Notes under the pieces: generated by a model | What the model saw: only the letters and a program-made list of their open reading frames with translations | The model's database searches: none | What the model was told of the DNA's origin: nothing | Assembly (NCBI GenBank): GCA_002862435.1 | Contig: PKDC01000052.1 | Span: forward strand, 41,997-105,996 | From: Pseudomonadota bacterium | Lineage (GTDB): Bacteria > Pseudomonadota > Gammaproteobacteria > UBA5335 | Length of the DNA stretch: 64,000 nt | Direction of reading: 5' to 3' | Shown here: positions 33,329 through 43,365 of the stretch, piece after piece | How the letters are laid out: every line of letters starts with the position of its first letter | Numbering within the stretch: position 1 is the stretch's first letter | Translations under genes and position numbers: made by a program

Positions 33329-33919
33329 TCAGGGCAGGGTGATGGGCAGGCCCCGATGGGCAGCGGGGCGCTGCAGACCGTCCTCGACCTGGGTGCGGGT
33401 GGCCGGGTCAGTGAGGTGTTCAATGAGGAAGAGGGCGAAATCCATGGCGGTACCGGGTCCGCGCGAGGTGATGATCGGCCCGTCCACGACGACAGCCGCC
33501 GAGGTGTCGAGCACGAGACCCGGGATGTCCAGAGGTTCGAGAAAACCGGGATAAGCAGTCGCCCACCGGCCGTTCAGTAAGCCCTGTTGCGCCAGCACGC
33601 TCGGCGCCGCGCAGATGGCTGCCACTTGCCGTCCCTGGGCAATCTGGCGGGTCAACAACACCGCAAGGCGTGGATCTTGTCCCAGTCGCCGGGCGCCCTC
33701 GGCCCCGCCGGGAAGAACGATCAGATCAAATGACGCCTCAACCACCGTGTCCAGGGTGGTGTCCGGCAACAGTCGGACACCCCGGCTGGCGAGGACCGGA
33801 CCCGCTTCCAAGCCCGCCACCGTGACCTCGATCCCTGCGCGTCGCAGCAGATCGATGATGGTGACGGCTTCCATTTCCTCGCATCCCGTGGCCAGCGGCA
33901 CCAGTACGCGCGGGGGCAT
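33329..33919 (-). CDS. DJ-1/PfpI family protein (YajL-like)
   Basis: PRVLVPLATGCEEMEAVTIIDLLRRAGIEVTVA, AAICAAPSVLAQQGLL. Confidence 0.9.
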   Translation of the reverse strand: MPPRVLVPLATGCEEMEAVTIIDLLRRAGIEVTVAGLEAGPVLASRGVRLLPDTTLDTVVEASFDLIVLPGGAEGARRLGQDPRLAVLLTRQIAQGRQVAAICAAPSVLAQQGLLNGRWATAYPGFLEPLDIPGLVLDTSAAVVVDGPIITSRGPGTAMDFALFLIEHLTDPATRTQVEDGLQRPAAHRGLPITLP

Positions 33920-33936
33920 GGCGTCGTCTCCTGCGC

Positions 33937-35244
33937 TCAGCGTCGCGACTGCACCAGGGTCATGCCCTTGAGCAGGTTGAGCGATTCATAGAGCTGATAG
34001 TCCGTGGCCACCAGGCCGCCATCTTTTTCTTCCGGCGCGGTCGGCGTGGCCACGGGGGCGGCCTTGCCTTCAGGCGCCAAGCGACCGCTGAGATCGGATT
34101 CGCGCAACAGCCCGGCCGGAGCGTCCACCTTGCTGACCTTGACAGGCTGCAAGGCAATGTCGGGGTCGATGCCCTCGGCCTGGATCGAACGGCCTCCGGG
34201 CGTGTAGTAGCGGGCCGTGGTGAGCTTGATGGCATCGCCACTGGGCAGGGGCAGCACGGTCTGAACCGAGCCTTTGCCGAAGGTGCGGGTTCCCACGACC
34301 AGTGCGCGTTTGTTGTCCTGCAGGGCGCCGGCCACGATCTCCGAGGCCGAGGCGGACCCGCCATTCACCAGCACGACCATGGGCGCGCCGCGCAGGCTGT
34401 CACCCGGCTTGGATGGGAAATCCTGGCGGCTGGTTTTTTCCCGCCCCTGGGTATAGACCACCAGTCCCGAATCCTGGAAGACGTCAGTGACCTCCACCGC
34501 TGCCGTGAGCAAGCCGCCGGGATTGTTGCGCAGGTCCAGCACCAGGCCGCGCAGGGGGGCTTTGTTTTCGGCGACCAGTTTGCTCAGCGCATCTTCCAGA
34601 TCCTTGCCCGCATCGTTGCGGAATTGGGTGATGCGGACATAGCCATAGCCCGGCTCCAGCAACCGCCGCTTGACGCTCTGGACGTTGATGACATCGCGGG
34701 TCAGGGTCACCACGAACGGCGCATCCTGTTTTTCACGCAGGATGGTGAGGCGAATCTGGCTGCCGGGCTCGCCCCGCATGCGGTTCACGGCATCGGTCAG
34801 GCTCAGGCCTTTGACCTGGGTGTCGTCGAGCTTGATGATGAGGTCGCCGGGCTGCAGGCCGGCGCGGGCGGCGGGCGTATCGTCGATGGGGGTAACCACC
34901 TTGACGAAGCCATCTTCCATCTGCACCTCAATGCCCAGGCCGCCGAAACGGCCGCTGGTATTGATCTGCATTTCCTTGAACTCGGACGCATCCAGGTAGG
35001 AGGAGTGCGGATCGAGACCCGACAGCATGCCGCGGATGGCATTCTGCATCAGCGCGCTCTCATCCACCGGCTCGACGTATTCCTGCTTGACCCGCTCGAG
35101 GATCTCGACAAAGTTGCGAATATCGTCCAGCGGGACTTTCTGGTTACTGGCCTTGTCGGCCAGTACCGATTGACCTACGCCGAGACCCAGGCCCAGGAGC
35201 AGGCCCATCAAGAGGAACCACCCGCCGCGTCCTTTGGAATTCAT
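33937..35244 (-). CDS. S41A carboxyl-terminal processing protease
   Basis: PDZ GIEVQMEDGFVKVVTPIDDTPAARAGLQPGDLIIKLDD; VLVNGGSASASEIVAGALQDNKRALVVGTRTFGKGSVQTVLPL. Confidence 0.94.
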   Translation of the reverse strand: MNSKGRGGWFLLMGLLLGLGLGVGQSVLADKASNQKVPLDDIRNFVEILERVKQEYVEPVDESALMQNAIRGMLSGLDPHSSYLDASEFKEMQINTSGRFGGLGIEVQMEDGFVKVVTPIDDTPAARAGLQPGDLIIKLDDTQVKGLSLTDAVNRMRGEPGSQIRLTILREKQDAPFVVTLTRDVINVQSVKRRLLEPGYGYVRITQFRNDAGKDLEDALSKLVAENKAPLRGLVLDLRNNPGGLLTAAVEVTDVFQDSGLVVYTQGREKTSRQDFPSKPGDSLRGAPMVVLVNGGSASASEIVAGALQDNKRALVVGTRTFGKGSVQTVLPLPSGDAIKLTTARYYTPGGRSIQAEGIDPDIALQPVKVSKVDAPAGLLRESDLSGRLAPEGKAAPVATPTAPEEKDGGLVATDYQLYESLNLLKGMTLVQSRR

Positions 35245-35388
35245 CGTTTGCCCTTGTGATTTGGAAAGCTAGCCAGCTCCGCGCGCCCAAGACTTCCGGC
35301 TGCTAAAGCCGAAGCGATCGGCGCGATGGTATGCCGGACACTATAACGCTTTTCATGCGGCCAGTGATGCGCAACTGGGTAATTTCTT

Positions 35389-36648
35389 TCACTTTCGGTT
35401 CGCAACTAGCCAGCGCTCCGGATTGACGGGATTTCCCCCCTGGCGAATTTCGAAATACAACGCCGGGGTCGCACGGCCACCGCTGGTTCCCACGCGCCCC
35501 AGTACCTCGCCGGCGCGCACCCGTTCGCCGGGACGGCGGAACAGGATCTGGTTGTGGCCATAGAGGCTCAGGAAGCCGCCACCATGATCCACAATCCCCA
35601 CCAGGCCGTAATGGGGCATCCAGGCGGTAAACAGCACTTCGCCATCCGCCACTGCATGCACCTGTGCGCCTTCCGGTGCGCCGATCAGCAGTCCCTGCCA
35701 TTGCATCCGGCCTTCCTGGCGCTCGGTCCCGAAACGTGCCTTGATCACGCCCTGGACCGGCCAGCCGAGGCGGCCCTTGAGCGGGCGGAAAGAGCCTCTT
35801 GGGAAAGCGGTGGAGACTGTGGGGGCGGCAAGGACTTCCTTTGAATGAAGCGCCTGTGGGGCGGCCTTGCCTGTGGGCAAATCGGCCACGACTTTTTCCA
35901 GGCGTGCGCGATCCGACTGCAGTTGTTCGATGGCTTCGCCTCGGCTGGCCAATGTGCCGGCCAGGCGTTTCACCGCCCGCTCGCGCTCGGCCCGCGCCTG
36001 TCGCAGGCTTTCGGTCACCGCAACCTGCTCCGTCAGTAATCGGGCGGTCGTTTCCTGTTCTTCGCGTGCAGCCGCGCGCAGTCGCGCGAGTTCGGTGAGT
36101 TGGTCGCGGGCGACGTCGATCTGATCAATCTGGGACTGCTGGAGGTATTGCAGGTAGGTCAGCCAACGGCCGGTGCGTGCGGGGTCGGTGGGGCTGAGAA
36201 ATACCTTGAGCCAGGGATCGTCCCCCATCGCCTGCCGCGCGCGGAGTTGTGCCGATAAGTTGGCGCGGTTGCGCCGCAACTGGATTTCCTGCTCGTGGAT
36301 AGCAGTCTGGGTCGCAGCCAGTCGTTGCGCCCCGGCCGCCAGATCATCCTGCAAGGCATTGGTTTTGCGGGCGGCATCCGCAAGGGCTTGTTCCGCCCGC
36401 TTGAGGGCCGCCACGGCGCGGCCGTGGATGCTGCGGTCCTTGTCGATCTGGCGCTCCAGCGTGGCAATCCGGCTTTCGATGCGTGCCAACCGGGCCTCGT
36501 TCTTTTCAGCCTGGGCGTTGAAGGGGAGGTACAGCAAGGCAGCAATGCCCGCTAGCGCCATCCACCCACGCCAGATGTGTGGGCTGGAGGTGCCAAGGCT
36601 ATAATGGTGCGCTTGATGCTCCCCGCGGGGGCCCTTTCGACCTGTCAT
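35389..36648 (-). CDS. envC: EnvC-like M23 murein hydrolase activator
   Basis: N-terminal coiled coil, C-terminal LytM domain (GRLGWPVQGVIKARFGT...GLVGIVDHGGGFLSLYGHNQIL); start probably internal. Confidence 0.87.
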   Translation of the reverse strand: MTGRKGPRGEHQAHHYSLGTSSPHIWRGWMALAGIAALLYLPFNAQAEKNEARLARIESRIATLERQIDKDRSIHGRAVAALKRAEQALADAARKTNALQDDLAAGAQRLAATQTAIHEQEIQLRRNRANLSAQLRARQAMGDDPWLKVFLSPTDPARTGRWLTYLQYLQQSQIDQIDVARDQLTELARLRAAAREEQETTARLLTEQVAVTESLRQARAERERAVKRLAGTLASRGEAIEQLQSDRARLEKVVADLPTGKAAPQALHSKEVLAAPTVSTAFPRGSFRPLKGRLGWPVQGVIKARFGTERQEGRMQWQGLLIGAPEGAQVHAVADGEVLFTAWMPHYGLVGIVDHGGGFLSLYGHNQILFRRPGERVRAGEVLGRVGTSGGRATPALYFEIRQGGNPVNPERWLVANRK

Positions 36649-36662
36649 ACCGGATTATCCGA

Positions 36663-37085
36663 ATGTCCATCATGCCGTTTATCGTTGCCCATCCCTACCT
36701 CTTCGGGGCCCTGGGGATCGTGCTGATCCTCATCGTGGTGATGGAAGTGCAGCGGGCTCGCCGCCGTGGAGGCGGGGTCGATGCTGCCACCGCAGTTCAC
36801 TTGATCAATCGCGAGGACGCCTGGGTGCTGGACGTGCGCGATGTGGCTGCGTTCAAACAAGGGCACATCATCGAGGCCAGAAATATACCGGAAGCGCGGC
36901 TGGATGAGTCACTGTCTTCCCTGGAGCCGCACAAGGATCGTCCGGTGATCGTCTGTTGCGAGGAGGGCAACCGTGCGGCGTCGGTGGTCGAACGGCTCGC
37001 TCGCGCCGGTTTTGCCCGGCCGTTGCTCTTGCGCGGCGGGCTGCGCGCGTGGCGGGAGGCCGAACTCCCCCTGGAAAAACGCTGA
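36663..37085 (+). CDS. Rhodanese-like domain membrane-anchored protein
   Basis: One TM then NREDAWVLDVRDVAAFKQGHIIEARNIPEARL...VIVCCEEGNRAASVVERLARAGF. Confidence 0.88.
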   Translation: MSIMPFIVAHPYLFGALGIVLILIVVMEVQRARRRGGGVDAATAVHLINREDAWVLDVRDVAAFKQGHIIEARNIPEARLDESLSSLEPHKDRPVIVCCEEGNRAASVVERLARAGFARPLLLRGGLRAWREAELPLEKR

Positions 37086-37092
37086 ACCGGCT

Positions 37093-37344
37093 ATGAAGGT
37101 CGAACTGTTCACCTTGGCTTGGTGTCCGTTTTGCGTCCGGGCCCGTGCACTATTGGACCGTTACAGCGTGACTTATGAGGAAATCCCGGTGGACCGGGAC
37201 CCTGTGCGTCGCAGCGAGGTGCGGACCCGCAGTGGCCGCCAGACCTTGCCGCAACTGTTTGTCGATGGTCGCCATGTGGGCGATTGCGAGGAAATGCTGG
37301 CCTTGGACCGCACCGGACGGCTGCGGGCGATTCTTGGCCTCTGA
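37093..37344 (+). CDS. grxC: Glutaredoxin 3
   Basis: VELFTLAWCPFCVRARALLDRYSVTYEEIPVD...RSGRQTLPQLFVDGRHVGDCEEM. Confidence 0.92.
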   Translation: MKVELFTLAWCPFCVRARALLDRYSVTYEEIPVDRDPVRRSEVRTRSGRQTLPQLFVDGRHVGDCEEMLALDRTGRLRAILGL

Positions 37345-37407
37345 ATGGGGCTGGCGATCCTCCGCGGACCAGCCCTGCTTTGATCTGACCCTTAAGGAAC
37401 CGCCTCA

Positions 37408-37878
37408 ATGGAACAACCCATGCAAGACAGCAATACCCAGCGCCAGCTTCAGATTCTTAAGGTCTACCTGAAGGATGCGTCTTTCGAATTGCCCATGGGC
37501 GCCACTTTGTTCGGTCTCAATGTCCAGCCGGTCATGAAGGTGGACATGGACCACAGCGCCACCCAGTTGACTGCTGACCAATACGAGGCGGTGTTGCGGG
37601 TATCGGTCACCGCCCAGATCGAGGGCAAGGTGGCTTTCATGGTAGAAGTCCATCAGGCGGGCCTGTTCCTGGTCCAGGGGCTCAACACCATGGAGCTCGA
37701 TGCCGTGAGCAACGCATTTTTCCCCAATGCCCTGTTCCCCTACGCCCGCGAGGCAGTTTCCGACCTTGTGACCAAAGGCGGGCTGCCGCAACTGTTGCTG
37801 GCGCCGGTGAATTTCGATCTGCTCTATGCCCAGCGCCTGCAGCAGCGCCAGGCCAGCGCCGTCAAGCCCAACGCCTGA
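37408..37878 (+). CDS. secB: Protein-export chaperone SecB
   Basis: QILKVYLKDASFELP...LFPYAREAVSDLVTKGGLPQLLLAPVNFDLLY. Confidence 0.94.
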   Translation: MEQPMQDSNTQRQLQILKVYLKDASFELPMGATLFGLNVQPVMKVDMDHSATQLTADQYEAVLRVSVTAQIEGKVAFMVEVHQAGLFLVQGLNTMELDAVSNAFFPNALFPYAREAVSDLVTKGGLPQLLLAPVNFDLLYAQRLQQRQASAVKPNA

Positions 37879-37892
37879 GGCGATTCAGCGAT

Positions 37893-38906
37893 ATGGAGAC
37901 AGCGCCGAGCCAACAATCCATTGCTGTGCTGGGGGCGGGATCCTGGGGAACCGCCCTGGCCATCCACCTGGCGCGGGCGGGGCACCGCATCACCCTGTGG
38001 GCGCATCGCCCCGAGCACGCGGCGCAGCTGATTGCCGCCGGCCACAATGCCCGCTACTTGCCGGATGCCGCCTTCCCCATTGGCCTCTCGGTGCAGTCGG
38101 ATCTTGCCACTGCGGTTGCCGGAATCAACACGATATTGGTTGTGGTCCCCAGCCATGCCCTGCGCGGTGTGCTGACCATCCTGAAGCCGTTCATTGCGCC
38201 GGGCACGCGCATCATCTGGGCCACCAAGGGACTGGAACTGGAAACGGCCTGCCTGCCCCATCAAGTCGTTGAGGAAACCCTGGGGACGTGCTCCATGGCC
38301 GTCCTTTCGGGCCCCACCTTTGCACGTGAGGTGGCGGCGGGGCTGCCCGCAGCCGTGGCGGTGGCTGCCCGCGATCAGCATTTTGCCCGCGAGGTGGCCG
38401 AGTTGTTCCACAACGGCCGGTTTCGCGCCTATACCAGCCCCGACCTGATCGGGGTGGAGGTGGGGGGGGCGGTCAAGAATGTTCTGGCCATCGCTACCGG
38501 CGCCGCCGATGGGCTGCATTTTGGTGCCAACAGCCGGGCTGCGCTGATCACCCGAGGGCTGGCCGAGGTGATGCGCTTGGGGTTGGCCTTGGGCGGACAG
38601 GCCGCCACGTTCATGGGGCTGGCCGGACTGGGCGATCTGGTGCTCACCTGCACCGATGACCAGTCCCGCAATCGCCGCATGGGTCTGGCCCTGGCACGCG
38701 GGCTCACCAGCGAGCAAGCCCACCAGGAGATCGGTCAGGTGGTGGAAGGGGTGCAAGCCGCGTCTGCGGTCTGGACCTTGGCCCAGCGCGAGGGGGTTCG
38801 TATGCCCATCACTGAACAGGTTTACCGGATCCTGTATGAAGGGCTGAGCCCGCTGGCGGCGGTGGAGGCGCTCACCCAAGGATCAGCCAAGCCCGAATTC
38901 CTGTAG
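37893..38906 (+). CDS. gpsA: NAD(P)H-dependent glycerol-3-phosphate dehydrogenase
   Basis: IAVLGAGSWGTALAIHLARAGHRITLWAHRPE, VLSGPTFAREVAAGLP, GAVKNVLAIATGAADGLHFGANSRAALITRGLAEV. Confidence 0.96.
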   Translation: METAPSQQSIAVLGAGSWGTALAIHLARAGHRITLWAHRPEHAAQLIAAGHNARYLPDAAFPIGLSVQSDLATAVAGINTILVVVPSHALRGVLTILKPFIAPGTRIIWATKGLELETACLPHQVVEETLGTCSMAVLSGPTFAREVAAGLPAAVAVAARDQHFAREVAELFHNGRFRAYTSPDLIGVEVGGAVKNVLAIATGAADGLHFGANSRAALITRGLAEVMRLGLALGGQAATFMGLAGLGDLVLTCTDDQSRNRRMGLALARGLTSEQAHQEIGQVVEGVQAASAVWTLAQREGVRMPITEQVYRILYEGLSPLAAVEALTQGSAKPEFL

Positions 38907-39015
38907 GCGCAGCCAGCAGCGAACGGACAGGCTTCGATGAGCAAGCAAGCACTGGCGGGCGCGAGTGCGGTTTCCGGAGAGAGAAGCTTGGACATCGCCA
39001 TCGCCTCCTGAAAGC

Positions 39016-39525
39016 TTATTGCGCGCCGGGAAAGCCGAGCTGGCGCCAGGCCTCGAACACGCTGACGGCCACCGCATTCGACAGATTCAGGCTGCGATTG
39101 CCGGGCTGCATAGGCAGCCGCAGGATGTGCGCTGGCGGCAAGCTGTCCAGCACGACCTCCGGCAGGCCGCGGGTCTCGGGACCGAATAGCAGGGCATCGC
39201 CCGGCGCGAAGCGGGCCGCAAACAGGCTGGTGGTGCCACGGGTGGACAGGGCGAAGACTCGTGCAGGCCGCGCCGTGTCGAGACAGGCGGCCAGATCCGG
39301 ATGCTCCGCGATGCGCGCGAATTCACGGTAGTCGAGCCCCGCCCGTCGCAATCGCGCCTCGTCCAGCGTGAAACCCAGCGGATGAATCAGATGCAGGCGC
39401 GCCCCGGTATTGGCGCACAAACGGATTACATTGCCGGTGTTGGGCGGAATCTCGGGCTGGTAGAGGATGACATGCAGCCCCGGTTGCTCTGAGGTATTTG
39501 CCGAGCTTGATAAGATAGCGGTCAC
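39016..39525 (-). CDS. trmL: tRNA (cytidine/uridine-2'-O)-methyltransferase TrmL
   Basis: LHVILYQPEIPPNTGNVIRLCANTGARLHLIHPLGFTLDEARLRRAGLDY...LFGPETRGLP...RSLNLSNAVAVSVFEAWRQLGF; GTG start inferred; the longer ORF to 40500 is spurious. Confidence 0.9.
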   Translation of the reverse strand: MTAILSSSANTSEQPGLHVILYQPEIPPNTGNVIRLCANTGARLHLIHPLGFTLDEARLRRAGLDYREFARIAEHPDLAACLDTARPARVFALSTRGTTSLFAARFAPGDALLFGPETRGLPEVVLDSLPPAHILRLPMQPGNRSLNLSNAVAVSVFEAWRQLGFPGAQ

Positions 39526-39564
39526 GCCCGCGTCCCGCGTTGCTGTTTTGGTTGAGGAAAACTG

Positions 39565-40539
39565 ATGCCCCCCCCCTGCCCCGATGATCCGTTGCGCATC
39601 CGCTTCTGCGGACTGGATTTCGCCAACCCGGTGGTGCTGCTGTCGGGCTGTGTGGGGTTTGGCGAAGAGTACACGCGGGTGGCGGGATTCTCCAACCGGG
39701 ATGTGGGGGCGATCTGCCTGAAGGGGACCACCGCGACGGCGCGGTTGGGCAATGCGCCGCATCGCATCTGGGAAACGACGGGGGGCATGCTCAATGCCAT
39801 CGGCTTGCAGAATCCGGGCGTGGAAGCGGTGGTACGGGATATCCTGCCCACACTGGATTTCTCCGAAACGCGGTTTATCGCCAATGTTTCCGGATCGACG
39901 TTGGAGGAGTACGCCGAGGTGACCCGGCGCTTCGACGACTCTCCGATCGATGCGATCGAAATCAACATTTCCTGTCCCAATGTGAAGGAAGGCGGGGTCG
40001 CTTTCGGCAATGATCCGGAGATGTCGGCGCGGGTGGTGGCGGCTTGCCGACAACAGACCAGTAAACCGCTCATCACCAAGCTGTCGCCAAACCAGACCGA
40101 CATCCAGGCCAATGCGCGCCGCTGCATCGAGGCGGGTAGCGATGCCTTTGCCGTCATCAACACCCTGCAGGGGATGGCGGTGGACCTGCGCACGCGCCGG
40201 GCGATCCTGGGCAATGTCCAGGGCGGTCTGTCGGGGCCGGCCATCAAGCCCATCGCCCTGCTCAAGGTTTATCAGGTTGCCCAGATTGCCCGGCCCCATG
40301 GCATTCCCATCATCGGACAGGGCGGTATTACCAGCGCGGAGGATGCCCTGGAATTTCTCATCGCCGGCGCCAGCGCCGTGGGAGTGGGGACTGCGCTGTT
40401 CTATGACCCGCTCATCGTGCCGCGGATTACCGCAGGCATCCGCGCCTACCTCGACGCGCAGGGCATGCGCCATGTCGGGGAGCTGGTCGGAAGTATCCAA
40501 GCCCTATCCGGCACGCCCGGTGCCCCACATTGCCCTTGA
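39565..40539 (+). CDS. Dihydroorotate dehydrogenase, class 1B (PyrD) catalytic-subunit type
   Basis: GGMLNAIGLQNPGVEA, IEINISCPNVKEGGVAFG, KLSPNQTDI, GQGGITSAEDALEFLIAGASAVGVGTALF. Confidence 0.87.
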   Translation: MPPPCPDDPLRIRFCGLDFANPVVLLSGCVGFGEEYTRVAGFSNRDVGAICLKGTTATARLGNAPHRIWETTGGMLNAIGLQNPGVEAVVRDILPTLDFSETRFIANVSGSTLEEYAEVTRRFDDSPIDAIEINISCPNVKEGGVAFGNDPEMSARVVAACRQQTSKPLITKLSPNQTDIQANARRCIEAGSDAFAVINTLQGMAVDLRTRRAILGNVQGGLSGPAIKPIALLKVYQVAQIARPHGIPIIGQGGITSAEDALEFLIAGASAVGVGTALFYDPLIVPRITAGIRAYLDAQGMRHVGELVGSIQALSGTPGAPHCP

Positions 40540-40730
40540 AATTTTTAATGTATTGCAACATGAATGGGTGCATACTAGCGGCGCCGGTTCGCCTTAAGCG
40601 CTTCGGTGACGTTGCTGCGCAGGTTTTCCGGCGCCGCGATTGTTCGGTGTGGTCGCAATCCAAGCTCGGATTCGCGCCACGGTCGCAGGTGGCCATCAGG
40701 TCCCTGATCCTTTTGTTTAGGAATTTGTTT

Positions 40731-41054
40731 ATGCCCAAGTCCATTTATGTCGGTAACCTGCCTTTCAATGCTACCGAGGATGAAGTCCGCAGCTTGTTCG
40801 AAGCCCACGGCAATGTCCTTTCCGTCAAACTGATCTCGGACCGGGAAACCGGCCGTCCGCGCGGCTTTGCCTTCGTGGAAATGGATTCGTCCGATGCCGC
40901 AGCTGCCATCAGTGCCTTGGATGGCGCCGATATGAATGGCCGTAGCCTGCGGGTCAATGAAGCCATGGATCGGGGCGCTGGCCCCGGTGGTGGCGGTGGT
41001 CCTGGTGGTCCCGGCGGTCCCCGTCGCGGTCCCGGCGGTCCCCGTCGCTTCTGA
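40731..41054 (+). CDS. RRM RNA-binding protein with Gly/Pro/Arg-rich tail
   Basis: KSIYVGNLPFNATEDEVRSLFEAHGNVLSVKLISDRETGRPRGFAFVEM; tail GPGGGGGPGGPGGPRRGPGGPRRF. Confidence 0.92.
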   Translation: MPKSIYVGNLPFNATEDEVRSLFEAHGNVLSVKLISDRETGRPRGFAFVEMDSSDAAAAISALDGADMNGRSLRVNEAMDRGAGPGGGGGPGGPGGPRRGPGGPRRF

Positions 41055-41105
41055 TCCATTGGCGATCCCGTAAGGATCGCAGTTCGACCCAAACGTCGAA
41101 CTTGA

Positions 41106-41136
41106 AAAAGGCCGGTTTCGCAACCGGCCTTTTTTT
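41106..41136 (+). terminator. Rho-independent terminator (likely bidirectional)
   Basis: aaaaggccggtttcgcaaccggcctttttt hairpin with T tract. Confidence 0.92.
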
Positions 41137-41159
41137 ATCGCTGCGTGGAGGTGAAGCCC

Positions 41160-42443
41160 TTAAAGAGCATTCACCTGCGGCTTGATGGGAGACTTGATCT
41201 GCTTGATGGCAGCGGTAGGGTCCTTGCCCTGCCACAACCCATCACCGAAGAACAGCTTGACGATCAGGTCCAGATCCGTACCCGTGGGAATCTTGGTCGC
41301 ACTCCAGCCCACCTGGGGATGGCTGCCCTTGAAACGCTCGGGCTCATCGGCGTCATCACCATTGCCAGCATCCTTGTACAAGCCATCCAGCTCGACCTGA
41401 ATGCCCGGAGTGACGGCAAAAAAGGCGGCAATGTCAAAGCCATCGGGATGCGAGCCACTTACCCAGTTGTCCTTCAGGCTGACCTTGAGGGGGCCGGGCG
41501 CCTTCTTGCCCGACACGATGGGCTCGCTGGTCAGCGCTGAGCGCACCATGGCACCGTCCAGCTCGTTGAAATCAAGCGAGATTTCAATCGCCAGATCGCT
41601 CAGGGCGGACGCCGCCGACGGGATGGTGGCCAGAACCGGCACTTCAAACGAATTGGCCGAAGAGACAAAATCAGCCGCTGCGGACAGGAGCTGAATCCCC
41701 AGGATGGAGATGGATGCATCGGCCTCGACGATGCTGCGCACCGGCCCGTTCTTTACCGCGATGACTTTGTTGGGAACCATGTTGTTGTTGATCGTGGCCT
41801 TGATGAAACCGAGCTTGGCCTTGACCCGCAGTTTCATGGTGTCGAGGATGTTGCGATCCTGCTTGAAGGTCTTGACCTTCATATCGCTCCAGTTGAGCGG
41901 CTTGCCGGGATCCATCTGCAGGCTCCAGTTCTCGGTCTTGATCAGGCCGGTCTTCTGATCGTAGTGGGCATAGACCTTGTCGCTGCGTTGTGCATTGCCC
42001 TGCACCACATAGGCATAGCCAGTGGTGCCGCCGTCAGCCAGCTTGATCTCGGAAACCACCTTGCCTGCTGCGGCGAGCGCCTCCGGGCTTGCCTTGGAGC
42101 CCGTGTCCTTCAGCATGAAGACCAGCTCGTCCTTGTCGTCGAGCTTGCCTTCCGTGCCGTTGATCTTGAGCTTGCCGCCCGGAACGAAGGGAAAGCCACG
42201 CTCGTTCATATCGTCGAACTGGAACGGGATCGCGGCCAGCTTGTCGCCAGAGACTGCCATGACGGAGTAGTCGCTGAACGACTGTCCTTTGAGGGCGCTC
42301 AACTCGCTACCCTTGAGGTTCACCACCTCCATGGCACGCGCTGCGCTCAACTCGCCCTCGGGGGCGGCCTGCGCCAGGCCTGAACAGGCCAGGACGCCCA
42401 ACCCTGCCAAGGCACCCCGTGTCATATATCTAGATTTCTGCAT
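41160..42443 (-). CDS. Exported protein of unknown function
   Basis: Signal peptide MTRGALAGLGVLACSGLAQAA; no family recognised. Confidence 0.75.
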   Translation of the reverse strand: MQKSRYMTRGALAGLGVLACSGLAQAAPEGELSAARAMEVVNLKGSELSALKGQSFSDYSVMAVSGDKLAAIPFQFDDMNERGFPFVPGGKLKINGTEGKLDDKDELVFMLKDTGSKASPEALAAAGKVVSEIKLADGGTTGYAYVVQGNAQRSDKVYAHYDQKTGLIKTENWSLQMDPGKPLNWSDMKVKTFKQDRNILDTMKLRVKAKLGFIKATINNNMVPNKVIAVKNGPVRSIVEADASISILGIQLLSAAADFVSSANSFEVPVLATIPSAASALSDLAIEISLDFNELDGAMVRSALTSEPIVSGKKAPGPLKVSLKDNWVSGSHPDGFDIAAFFAVTPGIQVELDGLYKDAGNGDDADEPERFKGSHPQVGWSATKIPTGTDLDLIVKLFFGDGLWQGKDPTAAIKQIKSPIKPQVNAL

Positions 42444-42699
42444 AACGAACTATTCCTCCTCAATCCATTGAAAAAACGACTTGCTTTCTTATTTCCGTTT
42501 GAAAAATCGCTCCCACCTCGACCTTCGCCCGGCCTTGCGATGGATGCACCGCAGCGGCCGGATCGCTTGGGCCCACTCCATTCTAACGAAATCATGTCTC
42601 AAACGCCGCCGCTGGCCTTTGTCACGCCGGGATGAGAGCACCTGTTCGGGATTTTCACCCCCAGGCCGTCGCCACGCTCGCGCAGGGTATCATAAGAAA

Positions 42700-43365
42700 A
42701 TGCGACTTTTGATCATCGAAGACGACTTGGATTTGGGGGAGACGCTGGCAAGCGCTTTGCGCCATGCCGGGCATCAGGTGGGCTGGGCGCGCTCGGCAGC
42801 GGACGCTCAAGTCTTGCTGCGCGATGAGATTTACGACGTGCTCCTGCTGGATCTGGGGCTGCCGGGCGAGGACGGATTGGATTATCTGCGGCGACTGCGC
42901 AAGGAGGGATATACGGAGGCGATCTTGATCCTGACGGCACGGGATGCCGTGGAGGATCGGGTCCAGGGCCTGGATGCCGGAGGCGATGATTACCTGGTCA
43001 AACCGTTTTCTATCGAAGAATTGTCTGCCCGGCTACGCGCCCTGCAGCGTCGTCGGCAGGGCCGGCGTCAGGAGCAATTGGTCCATGGCCCCCTGATCAT
43101 GGATCCAGCCTCGATGCAGGTCACCCAGGACAACCGCCCCGTCGACCTCAGTCGGCGTGAATTTGCCTTGCTGCAGGCTTTGCTGACCCACTGCGGACGG
43201 GTCATGTCGCGCGCGCAGTTGGAGGAAGCGCTCTATGGTTGGGGGCAGGATATCGAGAGCAATACCATCGAGGTCCACATCCATCATTTGCGGCGCAAGC
43301 TGTATCCCAAGCTCATTCGGACCATCCGCGGAGTGGGCTATCTGATCGAGCGCATCCCCGCGTGA
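42700..43365 (+). CDS. OmpR/QseB-type response regulator
   Basis: MRLLIIEDDLDLGETLASALRHAGHQVGW...LLLDLGLPGEDGLDYL; C-terminal winged helix IESNTIEVHIHHLRRKLYPKLIRTIRGVGYLIE. Confidence 0.93.
   Translation: MRLLIIEDDLDLGETLASALRHAGHQVGWARSAADAQVLLRDEIYDVLLLDLGLPGEDGLDYLRRLRKEGYTEAILILTARDAVEDRVQGLDAGGDDYLVKPFSIEELSARLRALQRRRQGRRQEQLVHGPLIMDPASMQVTQDNRPVDLSRREFALLQALLTHCGRVMSRAQLEEALYGWGQDIESNTIEVHIHHLRRKLYPKLIRTIRGVGYLIERIPA

Noticed and set aside
37824-38879. 351-aa minus-strand ORF
   Set aside because: Antisense to gpsA.
39526-40500. Long minus-strand ORF extension upstream of trmL (part of ORF 39016..40500)
   Set aside because: Antisense to the well-supported pyrD-like gene on the plus strand; no recognisable protein features; GC-rich codon-bias artefact.
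40978-41051. Short GC-rich tandem repeat (ggtcccggcggtccccgtcgc-like units)
   Set aside because: Explained by the Gly/Pro/Arg-rich tail of the RRM protein, a usual low-complexity tail.
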